A DNA stretch of 35,877 nucleotides, from positions 1-35,877 of the forward strand of contig JAJZAQ010000030.1 of the NCBI GenBank assembly GCA_021799355.1. The letters run 5' to 3'. A program made the translations under genes and the position numbers. Of the stretch, positions 29,881 through 35,877 are shown in pieces. The notes under the pieces are model-generated. The model did not search any database. It was not told where the DNA came from and worked only from the letters and a program-made list of their open reading frames with translations. How positions within the stretch are numbered: the stretch's first letter is position 1; every line of letters begins with the position of its first letter. The DNA is from Pseudomonadota bacterium (lineage in GTDB: Bacteria > Pseudomonadota > Gammaproteobacteria > Burkholderiales > Burkholderiaceae_C).

Positions 29881-31281
29881 TTATACCAAGCCCCTGTCGC
29901 GCAGACCAGCGAGCGTGTCATCCAGACTACGGCGGATGCGGCGGATCATTTCGTCGATGTCGGCGTGGGTCATCACCAGCGGCGGGGCGATGATCATGCG
30001 CTCCTCCACCGCGCGCATGACCACGCCGTTGTTGAAGCAATGGTCGCGGCAGATATAGCCCACGCCCAGATCGGCGGGGAACAGGGTGCGGCTGGCCTTG
30101 TCCTTGTAGAGCACGAGCCCGGCGACCATGCCCAGGCTTTGCGCGTCGCCGACCAGCGGGTGGTCGTTCAGGGTCGCGAATTTTTCCGCCAGATACGGCG
30201 CGAGGTCGTTCGCCACACGCTCGACCACGCCCTCGGCGCGCAGCGCCTTGACGTTGGCGATGGCCACTGCGCAGCAGGTCGGGTGGCCGGAGTATGTGAA
30301 GCCGTGGTTGAAGTCGCCACCCTTGTCGATCAGCACCTGCGCGACGCGGTCGCTCACCAGCACCCCGCCGAGCGGCAGATAGCCCGAGGTCACGCCCTTG
30401 GCGAAGGTGATGAGGTCGGGGCGGACGTTGATGTGCGGATGCTGGCAGCCAAACCACGTGCCCAGCCGGCCGAAGCCGCAGATCACCTCGTCGGATACCA
30501 GCAGGATGCCGTATTTGTCGCAGATGCGCTGGATCTCCGGCCAGTAGGTCGCCGGCGGGATGATCACACCGCCGGCACCCTGCACCGGCTCGCCGATGAA
30601 CGCGGCGACCTTGTCCGCACCGAGTTCGAGGATTTTGTCTTCCAGCCAGCGCGCCGCGCGCAGCCCGAAGTCGTGCGCGCTCTCGCCGGGCTTGCCGTGC
30701 TGCAGTTGATACGGCTGGTCGATGTGGACGATGCCCGGCAGCGGCAGATCGCCCTGCGCGTGCATGCCGTCCATGCCGCCCAGAGACGCACCGCCCAGGG
30801 TGCTGCCGTGGTAGGCATTGCGGCGGCTGATGAGGGTCTTGCGCTGCGGCTGGCCCATCAGGTCCCAGTAGCGGCGCACCAGGCGGATGATGGTGTCGTT
30901 GCCCTCCGACCCCGAGTTGGTGAAAAACACATGGTTGAACCCGGGTGGGGCGACCTCGGGCAGCAGCGCGGCGAGCTCGGCCGCCGGCGCCGTGGTGGTC
31001 TTGAAAAACGCGTTGTAGTAAGGGAGGGTTTGCATCTGCCGCGTGGCGGCGTCGACCAAGTCCTGCCGCCCATAGCCGAGGTTGACGCACCACAGCCCGG
31101 ACATGCCGTCGATGATTTCGTGGCCGTCGGAGTCCCAGATGCGCACGCCCTGCCCGCGCACGATGACGCGGCTGCCCGCGGCGCTGAGGCTTTTGGTGTC
31201 GGTGAAGGGGTGCAGGTGGTGCGCGGCGTCCTTGGCGCGCAATGCCGCGGTGTCGAACGTCGGCAGGTCGGTGGCTTGCAT
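29881..31281 (-). CDS. spuC: SpuC, putrescine-pyruvate aminotransferase
   Basis: A 466-aa class-III PLP aminotransferase. Lys295 in ITFAKGVTSGYLP binds PLP; SDEVICGFGRLG holds the cofactor Asp; TNSGSEGNDT and RNAYHGSTLGG are the usual motifs. HPFTDTKSL near the N-terminus and FGCQHP are typical of the SpuC/putrescine-pyruvate group. It transfers an amino group from putrescine (or gamma-glutamylputrescine) to pyruvate. GGAG lies 6 bases before ATG 31281. Position between the PuuA-like and PotF genes equals spuC in the Pseudomonas spuABCDEFGH cluster. It takes the place of the PuuB oxidase, which is absent. Confidence 0.9.
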   Translation of the reverse strand: MQATDLPTFDTAALRAKDAAHHLHPFTDTKSLSAAGSRVIVRGQGVRIWDSDGHEIIDGMSGLWCVNLGYGRQDLVDAATRQMQTLPYYNAFFKTTTAPAAELAALLPEVAPPGFNHVFFTNSGSEGNDTIIRLVRRYWDLMGQPQRKTLISRRNAYHGSTLGGASLGGMDGMHAQGDLPLPGIVHIDQPYQLQHGKPGESAHDFGLRAARWLEDKILELGADKVAAFIGEPVQGAGGVIIPPATYWPEIQRICDKYGILLVSDEVICGFGRLGTWFGCQHPHINVRPDLITFAKGVTSGYLPLGGVLVSDRVAQVLIDKGGDFNHGFTYSGHPTCCAVAIANVKALRAEGVVERVANDLAPYLAEKFATLNDHPLVGDAQSLGMVAGLVLYKDKASRTLFPADLGVGYICRDHCFNNGVVMRAVEERMIIAPPLVMTHADIDEMIRRIRRSLDDTLAGLRDRGLV

Positions 31282-31340
31282 GCGGGTCTCCAGTGCGATC
31301 CGGTACGAATCCAGGGGGTTGGCGTGGCTGCGGGTGGCGC

Positions 31341-32723
31341 TCAGACATGCAGCAGCAGGTGCTCGCGCTCCCACGGGCTGATGACTTTCATGAACTCGGC
31401 GTACTCGCTCATCTTCACCGCCTTGTAGATGCCGCAAAAGCGCTTGCCCAGGATGGCCTCGATTTCGGGCACTTCGTCGAGCAACCGCACCGATTCCGAC
31501 AGGCTTTGCGGCAGCGGCGTGGCGTGCGGCGTGGCGTAGGCGTTGCCGGTCATCTCCGGCAGCGGAGCGATGGCGTTGACCATGCCCAGATAGCCGCAGG
31601 CCAGGCTGGCCGCCAGCGCGACGTAGGGGTTGGCGTCGGCGCCGATGACGCGGTTTTCCATCCGCCGGTTTTCCGGCCCGGAGTTGGGCACGCGGATACC
31701 GACCGTGCGGTTGTCGCTGCCCCATTCGACATTGGTCGGCGCCGCGGTGTTGGCCACCAGGCGGCGGTAGGAGTTGACGTAAGGGGCGAAAAACGCCATG
31801 ACGTGCGGGATGTATTTCTGCAGACCGCCGATGTAGTGCAGGAACAGGTCGGAGGGGCCGCCATCCGGGTTGCTGAACACATTGCGCCCGGTCTTGATGT
31901 CGACCACACTCTGGTGCACGTGCATCGCGCTGCCCGGCTCGCCGGCCATCGGTTTGGCCATGAAGGTGGCGAACATGTTGTGCCGCATCGCCGCCTCGCG
32001 GATGGTGCGCTTGAAAAAAAACACCCTGTCGGCCAGATCGAGCGGGTCGCCGTGCAGGAAGTTGATTTCCATCTGTCCGGCGCCGACTTCATGGATCAGG
32101 GTGTCGACGTCCAGATCCATCGCGTCACAGTAGTCGTAGATGTCTTCGAACAGCGGATCGAACTCGTTGACCGCGTCGATGCTGTAGTGCTGGCGCGAGG
32201 TTTCGGCGCGGCCCGAACGGCCGATGGGCGGGCGCAACGGCTGGTCGGGGTCGGTGTTTTTGTCCACTAAGTAGAACTCCAGCTCGGGAGCGACCACCGG
32301 CGCCCAGCCGCGCGCGGCGTACAGCTTGAGCACGTTTTTCAGCACGGTGCGCGGCGCGTAATCCACCGGCGCACCGTCTTTGAAATAGCAGTCGTGAATC
32401 ACCTGTGCCGTCGGATCGGTGGCCCAGGGGACGACGCGCGCTGTGCTCGGGTCGGGAACCAGATTCATGTCGCGGTCGGTGTCGGCGATGAGCGTCTCCA
32501 GCCGCTCGTCGTCCGGCCAGTTGCCGGTGACGGTCAGGCCGATGATGCTCTCGGGCAGGCGCATGCCGCGGTCTTCGGTGAACTTGCTGCGCGGCAGGAT
32601 TTTGCCGCGGGCCACGCCGGTGAGGTCGGGCACGAGGCATTCGATTTCGGTGATGCGCTGTGCGTTGAGCCATCCCTCCAGATCGTTGAAGGTCCACTGC
32701 TTGCGGTTGTCACTGCTGCTCAT
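31341..32723 (-). CDS. puuA: Gamma-glutamylputrescine synthetase (PuuA/SpuB type)
   Basis: A 460-aa glutamine-synthetase-family ligase that joins glutamate to putrescine using ATP. APELEFYLV and EVGAGQMEINF are the metal-binding motifs, AMHVHQSV is the central His-containing motif, and NRRMENRVIGADANPYVALAA holds the C-terminal Glu loop, split here for length. The lack of an adenylylation-site context and shorter length separate it from GlnA. It follows puuD after 78 bases and precedes spuC after 59 bases. In Pseudomonas the equivalent gene is spuB/pauA. It could also be a related ligase for other amines. Confidence 0.92.
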   Translation of the reverse strand: MSSSDNRKQWTFNDLEGWLNAQRITEIECLVPDLTGVARGKILPRSKFTEDRGMRLPESIIGLTVTGNWPDDERLETLIADTDRDMNLVPDPSTARVVPWATDPTAQVIHDCYFKDGAPVDYAPRTVLKNVLKLYAARGWAPVVAPELEFYLVDKNTDPDQPLRPPIGRSGRAETSRQHYSIDAVNEFDPLFEDIYDYCDAMDLDVDTLIHEVGAGQMEINFLHGDPLDLADRVFFFKRTIREAAMRHNMFATFMAKPMAGEPGSAMHVHQSVVDIKTGRNVFSNPDGGPSDLFLHYIGGLQKYIPHVMAFFAPYVNSYRRLVANTAAPTNVEWGSDNRTVGIRVPNSGPENRRMENRVIGADANPYVALAASLACGYLGMVNAIAPLPEMTGNAYATPHATPLPQSLSESVRLLDEVPEIEAILGKRFCGIYKAVKMSEYAEFMKVISPWEREHLLLHV

Positions 32724-32801
32724 GATGGGTTCCAGTTTGCGTTTCGGGGTACATCATCGAATCGCGCACGCCTTGAACGCCAGGGGCGCGCGCGGGTTTG
32801 C

Positions 32802-33581
32802 CTACGCCGCGCATTCCAGTCTGCGCTGGGCATACTGCCGGCATGCCTGGCCGAAAGCGGCGTACAGCGCGCGCGATACCGGGTTTTGCGCCGCCTGCCA
32901 TTCCGGATGCCACTGCACGGCCAGCACGAAGCCTGCGGCGTGACGGTGGGTATAGGCCTCGATCAACCCGTCGGGCGCATGCGCCTGCGCCAGCAGATCG
33001 GGGGCCAGCGTCTGAATGCCCTGACCGTGCAGGCTGTTGACCTGCCACGAGCCTGCGCCGACGATGGCCTCGAGCATGCCCCCGGGCACCGCGTGCACCC
33101 AATGCGCCGGGGCGTACTGTGCGGCGACGTCCAGCGCCTCGTCCTCGCGGTGGTCGTCGAACCCCGCGGTGTTGTGCACTTCCTGCAGCAGCGTGCCGCC
33201 CAGGGCAACGTTGATTTCCTGAAACCCGCGACAGATGCCGAACACCGGCAGACCGCGCGCAATCGCCTCGCGGATCAGCGGCAGGGTGGTGGCGTCCCGT
33301 GCCGGGTCGGCCGGGGAATCGGGATTGCTCAGATCCTGGCCGTAATGGTGCGGTTCGATGTTCGACGGCGAACCGGTGAGCACCAGCCCGTCGATGTGGT
33401 CGAGCACCACGTCCAGCGGCGTTTGCCCGCCCAGCGATGGCAGCAGCCACGGCCACACCCCGGCCAGCGGCAACAGCGGGTCGACGTATTTTTGCGCCAC
33501 GGCGTAGGTGGGATGGCCGGCGATGGTTTTCAGATCGGTCGACACGGCCACACAGGGCAGGGATTGATTGATCAGGGACAT
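32802..33581 (-). CDS. puuD: Gamma-glutamyl-GABA hydrolase (PuuD/SpuA type)
   Basis: A 259-aa class-I amidotransferase-fold peptidase (C26) that releases 4-aminobutyrate from its gamma-glutamyl form. The nucleophile is Cys117 in FGICRGFQEI; His225 and Glu227 in VQWHPEWQ complete the triad. DGLVLTGSPSNIEPHHYG and VNSLHGQGI are family motifs. It is the first gene of the operon, and its upstream region faces the MocR gene; direct repeats near it may be regulatory. The Pseudomonas equivalent is spuA. Confidence 0.93.
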   Translation of the reverse strand: MSLINQSLPCVAVSTDLKTIAGHPTYAVAQKYVDPLLPLAGVWPWLLPSLGGQTPLDVVLDHIDGLVLTGSPSNIEPHHYGQDLSNPDSPADPARDATTLPLIREAIARGLPVFGICRGFQEINVALGGTLLQEVHNTAGFDDHREDEALDVAAQYAPAHWVHAVPGGMLEAIVGAGSWQVNSLHGQGIQTLAPDLLAQAHAPDGLIEAYTHRHAAGFVLAVQWHPEWQAAQNPVSRALYAAFGQACRQYAQRRLECAA

Positions 33582-33626
33582 GACGAATCAGCAGCCGGCC
33601 ATCGGGCCAGCAGGGAACCAAAGCCT

Positions 33627-33693
33627 CATTTTGGTGCAGCGCAGTGCCGCACGTCCACCTCGAACGGACGCGGCTGAGCGCCCATTTTGGTGC
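33627..33693. promoter_or_regulatory. Paired CATTTTGGTGC elements upstream of puuD
   Basis: CATTTTGGTGC occurs twice, 56 bp apart (33627 and 33683). The first extends to GCCTCATTTTGGTGCA, similar to the NtrC site GCACYA-N3-TGGTGC as I know it; the second is also part of a perfect CATTTTG/CAAAATG dyad to 33704. Two spaced sites would suit an activator of puuD. NtrC control is only a suggestion, as no sigma-54 promoter of correct spacing was found. Confidence 0.35.
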
Positions 33694-33788
33694 GTTGCAA
33701 AATGTGGATGCACCACCGTTGCACAGCAAAAACCTCAGGGTTTTCCATGAGTTAGCCTCATTCTGCGAGCCCAATTTAACTGTCGATT

Positions 33789-33830
33789 GGCCCTGTCGAA
33801 AGTGCCACTCCCTGTTTCCCCGATAGGGCC
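33789..33830. promoter_or_regulatory. Dyad operator, candidate MocR site
   Basis: GGCCCTGTCG (33789-33798) and CGATAGGGCC (33821-33830) are inverted with one mismatch, centre-to-centre 32 bp or three helical turns; a further CCCTGT lies at 33810-33815. The dyad stands 25 bases upstream of the promoter for the MocR gene, in the usual place for the operator of a self-regulating GabR/MocR protein that also controls the divergent operon. Confidence 0.5.
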
Positions 33831-33854
33831 AGTTGCCGGTTACGCAAACAACAC

Positions 33855-33883
33855 TTGCAACGCGGCTGCAGCAGGCGTAGATT
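33855..33883 (+). promoter_or_regulatory. Predicted promoter of the MocR gene
   Basis: TTGCAA (33855-33860), 17-base spacer, TAGATT (33878-33883); each box matches the sigma-70 consensus at four of six positions. It implies a leader of about 230 bases before the chosen start. Confidence 0.4.
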
Positions 33884-34122
33884 GAAACCGTCAGCATTCA
33901 GATCGGGGAGGTTCTATCGAAACGCATCGAGCCCAACGACACTGTGCATTCGGTCATGCTGCGGCATGACGCAGGCTTCGCCCATGAAGTCGACAAGCGG
34001 GCGCTGGCTGGTTGGACACACCGGCAGCGCCCTTCTCGTTTGACCCTGATCCACGCCGGCGCCTCCGCGCCTGCGCCTGCCGCGGCCCCCGTGCAGTCCG
34101 CCTGTCTCGACTCCCCCGTCCC

Positions 34123-35646
34123 ATGCGTTCCCTGGCCCTGTCCGAGCTCTTGCTGACCGAGCTGCAGCGAACCGAAAGCGACGCCGCCGTGGCCGCGCCG
34201 CTCAACCGCCGGCTGTACCTGTCGCTGCGCGGCGCCATTCTGTCCGGTCGCATCACCGCCGGGGTGAGACTGCCGTCCACCCGCGATCTGGCGCGTGACC
34301 TGAACCTGTCGCGCAACACGGTGATGTCGGCGATCAACCAGCTCACTGCCGAAGGGTATCTCACCGCGCGGCAGGGCAGCGGCACTTTCGTGTCCCAAAC
34401 GCTGCCCGATCTCGGCCCGCTCACCGTGCCCGTCCGCTCGCGCCGGCAGACCCCGGCGCCAGACGTGCAGGACGGCACGCCGCGCGAGCTGTCGCAGCGT
34501 GGCGCGCTGCTGACGGCGCAATCGGGTGCCGCCGATCTGGAAGTCCAGCCGTTCGCCCCCGGCACGATCGAGTTCGCCGAATTCCCCATCCAGCTGTGGC
34601 AAAAACTGCAGGCCAAATACTGGCGCAGCCTCGACCGCAATCTGCTCGACTACGGCCAGCAGGGCGGCTACATGCCGCTGCGCGCGGCCATTGCGCAATA
34701 CCTGAGCCTGTCACGCTCGGTGCGCGTCACCCCCGAGCAGGTGCTCATCACCTCGGGCACGCAGCAATCGCTCGATCTGGCTGCGCGACTGCTCACCGAC
34801 CACGGCGACGAGGCCTGGGTGGAGAACCCCTGCTACTGGGGCGCGCGCCGGGCGCTGCAGGCCGCGGGGTTGAAACTGCGGCCCATCGCCGTCGATGCCG
34901 AAGGCATCGCGCCATCGGCGGCCGACTGGCAGCAGGGCAGGCCGCGACTGATCTACGTCACCCCGTCGCACCAATACCCGCTCGGCCATGTCATGAGCCT
35001 GCAGCGCCGCCGCGCCCTGCTGCAGTTCGCCGCGCGCCAGCGCTGCTGGATTTTCGAAGACGATTACGACAGCGAATTCCGCTTCGGCGGCCGGCCCTAT
35101 GCCAGCCTGCAGGGACTCGACGACCATGCGCAGGTGCTGTACTCCGGCACGTTTTCCAAAGTCATGTACCCCGGCATCCGCCTGGGCTACCTGGTCGTGC
35201 CTGCCGACCTGCTGCCTGCGTTCAACACCGGGCTGTACGACCTGTTCCGCCCCGGCCAGCTCATGCTGCAGGCGGCGCTGACCGATTTCATCACCGAAGG
35301 CCATTTCAACACCCTGATCCGCCGCCTGCGCGTGGCCTACCAGGCACGGCGCGACGAACTGGCGCGCCGCGTGCAGCGCTGTCTGGGCGACCGCGTGCAG
35401 ATTTCCGGCCAGGAATCCGGCCTGCACCTGTGCCTGCTGTTCCGCGCGGAAGACGCGGTGGACGACGAAGCCATCGCCCGCGCCGCCGACGCCCAGGGCA
35501 TGACGGTGCGCCCCCTGTCGCGCTACTTCCTGTCAGCCCCGCGACAGCGCGGCCTGATCCTTGGTTACGCCTACGTACCCACGGAACGCGTACCGCCGTG
35601 GGCGCAAAAGCTCTGCCAGCTCATCCGCGATCAGTTGCCGGGCTGA
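34123..35646 (+). CDS. MocR/GabR-type transcriptional regulator with aminotransferase domain
   Basis: A 507-aa protein with a GntR-type winged helix at the N-terminus (about 25-92: LYLSLRGAILSGRITAG, LPSTRDLARDLNLSRNTV, GYLTARQGSGTFV) fused to a fold-type-I aminotransferase domain. The PLP lysine is Lys346 in SGTFSKVMYPGIRLGYL; EDDYDSEFR and GTQQSLDLAARLL are typical. MocR proteins sense amino acids or amines through PLP and regulate neighbouring genes; placed divergently from the puu/spu operon it probably responds to putrescine, GABA or an aldehyde intermediate. ATG 34123 gives the usual family start, though no ribosome site is evident; the frame is open further upstream to TTG 34012. Confidence 0.9.
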   Translation: MRSLALSELLLTELQRTESDAAVAAPLNRRLYLSLRGAILSGRITAGVRLPSTRDLARDLNLSRNTVMSAINQLTAEGYLTARQGSGTFVSQTLPDLGPLTVPVRSRRQTPAPDVQDGTPRELSQRGALLTAQSGAADLEVQPFAPGTIEFAEFPIQLWQKLQAKYWRSLDRNLLDYGQQGGYMPLRAAIAQYLSLSRSVRVTPEQVLITSGTQQSLDLAARLLTDHGDEAWVENPCYWGARRALQAAGLKLRPIAVDAEGIAPSAADWQQGRPRLIYVTPSHQYPLGHVMSLQRRRALLQFAARQRCWIFEDDYDSEFRFGGRPYASLQGLDDHAQVLYSGTFSKVMYPGIRLGYLVVPADLLPAFNTGLYDLFRPGQLMLQAALTDFITEGHFNTLIRRLRVAYQARRDELARRVQRCLGDRVQISGQESGLHLCLLFRAEDAVDDEAIARAADAQGMTVRPLSRYFLSAPRQRGLILGYAYVPTERVPPWAQKLCQLIRDQLPG

Positions 35647-35652
35647 AAAAAA

Positions 35653-35770
35653 TCAAGCCGCATGGGCGACGCCGGCAAGTTGCTCCATGCGTGTCTTGTC
35701 GTCGCGCAGGATCGCAGCGTCTCCTTCGAACACAACCTCCCCCTCGGAGAGGACATAGGCCCGATTGGCT
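35653..35770 (-). pseudogene. 3' remnant of an ABC transporter ATPase gene (LivF-like), cut by an IS
   Basis: The last 39 codons of a gene reading LANRAYVLSEGEVVFEGD then AAILRDDKTRMEQ and a short tail. LANRAYVL-EGEVV-EG is the C-terminal pattern of branched-chain amino acid or urea ABC ATPases (LivF/UrtE). The reading frame joins at CTA-GCC (35772-35767) to the IS630-family end, so the sequence upstream of the leucine is replaced by the element. The rest of the gene may exist beyond the IS. It ends 6 bases from the MocR stop, tail to tail. Confidence 0.7.
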
Positions 35771-35877
35771 AGTGTCCTGTCCCGCTGATACGTGAACAAA
35801 GTCGATGCAGCTTCTCGAGGATGGAGTCGGCGGTGGCGGTCCACCTGAAGGGCTGGCAGTTTGTGTTGTAGGTCGCG
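35769..35877 (-). CDS. IS630-family transposase, C-terminal fragment
   Basis: The last 35 codons before a TAG stop are in the window. The end QPFRWTATADSILEKL and then RLCSRISGTGH is the very conserved C-terminus of IS630-family DDE transposases (F-WTATADSIL-KL-RLC-RISGTGH). The catalytic DDE residues lie beyond the right edge. The stop codon TAG (35771-35769) falls on the CTAG target tetranucleotide, so it is made by the insertion site and not by the element alone. A different frame across the same bases is open but has no family match. Confidence 0.85.
   Translation of the reverse strand, partial: ATYNTNCQPFRWTATADSILEKLHRLCSRISGTGH
35770..35877 (-). mobile_element. IS630-family insertion sequence, one end
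   Basis: The element end is at or next to TA (35770-35771) within CTAG (35769-35772); IS630 elements insert at TA, often in CTAG, and duplicate TA. The end sequence GTGTCCTGTCCCGCTGATAC (35772-35791) should be part of the terminal inverted repeat. The other end is outside the window. Confidence 0.75.

Larger units (their letters stand above)
33582..34122. other. Regulatory region between the puu operon and the MocR gene
   Basis: A 541-base gap between divergent genes. From the puuD side it holds two CATTTTGGTGC direct repeats (33627-33637, 33683-33693) with a CATTTTG/CAAAATG dyad, then a 10-bp-arm dyad (33789-33830), then a plus-strand promoter (33855-33883). The 230 bases after the promoter are a long leader for the MocR gene with a good GGGGAGG (33904-33910) but no start codon at a useful distance; I see no convincing small gene there. 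Confidence 0.5.

Noticed and set aside
33635-33648. Sigma-54 promoter for puuD (minus strand GGCAC then TGCA)
   Set aside because: The distance between GG and GC is 9 and not 10 bases, which this promoter class does not tolerate.
33944-34156. 70-codon frame in the MocR leader starting at GTG
   Set aside because: No ribosome site at suitable distance, no recognisable motif, and Pro/Ala/Cys-rich end overlapping the MocR start.

Overview
The window is a GC-rich, gene-dense stretch of a Gram-negative chromosome. It carries LPS genes (kdsD, kdsC, lptC), a metX-metW pair of the proteobacterial type, Tat and lipoprotein export signals, and a Pseudomonas-like spu/puu polyamine operon. Protein style and gene order suggest a betaproteobacterium, probably Burkholderiales; this is inference, as there is no rRNA or marker gene to fix the taxon.

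Layout. (1) 1-408: start of an MBL-fold/ODP-like flavoprotein gene and a 70-aa protein of unknown function. (2) 762-7901, all on the minus strand: a large molybdate operon transcribed modG (two Mop domains), modA2, modA1, modB1, modC, a TauE/SafE-type exporter, a Tat-exported oxyanion-binding protein, a second permease and modD. One ATPase thus serves three binding proteins and two permeases. (3) 8260-9198: an EF2563/YqeB-type protein tied to molybdenum hydroxylase maturation. Its upstream region and that of modG share the motif TTTCGYTATAT-N7-RATATT, which resembles the ModE box. A 13-bp sequence repeated four times also lies before modG. (4) 9396-11272: a promoter, a SAM-II-like riboswitch, an intrinsic terminator and then metX-metW. 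(5) 11333-15912: two paralogous beta-propeller-like lipoproteins, one Tat and one Sec with a Ser/Thr-rich stalk, flanking a membrane acyltransferase. (6) 16241-17981: a soluble NarL-type two-component system. (7) 18024-21217: kdsD, kdsC, lptC and a short-chain dehydrogenase. (8) 21221-33581, minus strand: a polyamine operon transcribed puuD-puuA-spuC-potFGHI-porin, then an intrinsic terminator, then puuC-gabT. (9) 34123-35646: a divergent MocR-type regulator. (10) 35653-35877: the 3' end of an ABC-transporter ATPase gene cut by an IS630-family element that runs off the window.

How the parts work together. The mod block imports and buffers molybdate, with the YqeB-like protein pointing to a molybdenum hydroxylase as consumer. 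MetX-MetW makes O-acylhomoserine for methionine, with SAM feedback read by the leader RNA. The pot/puu block takes putrescine across the outer membrane (porin) and inner membrane (PotFGHI) and converts it through 4-aminobutyrate to succinic semialdehyde, probably under the MocR regulator.

The most original signals are the riboswitch-terminator tandem before metX, the shared Mo-box-like motif, the duplicated mod importer with a TauE-like exporter inside, and the paired lipoprotein/acyltransferase cassette.
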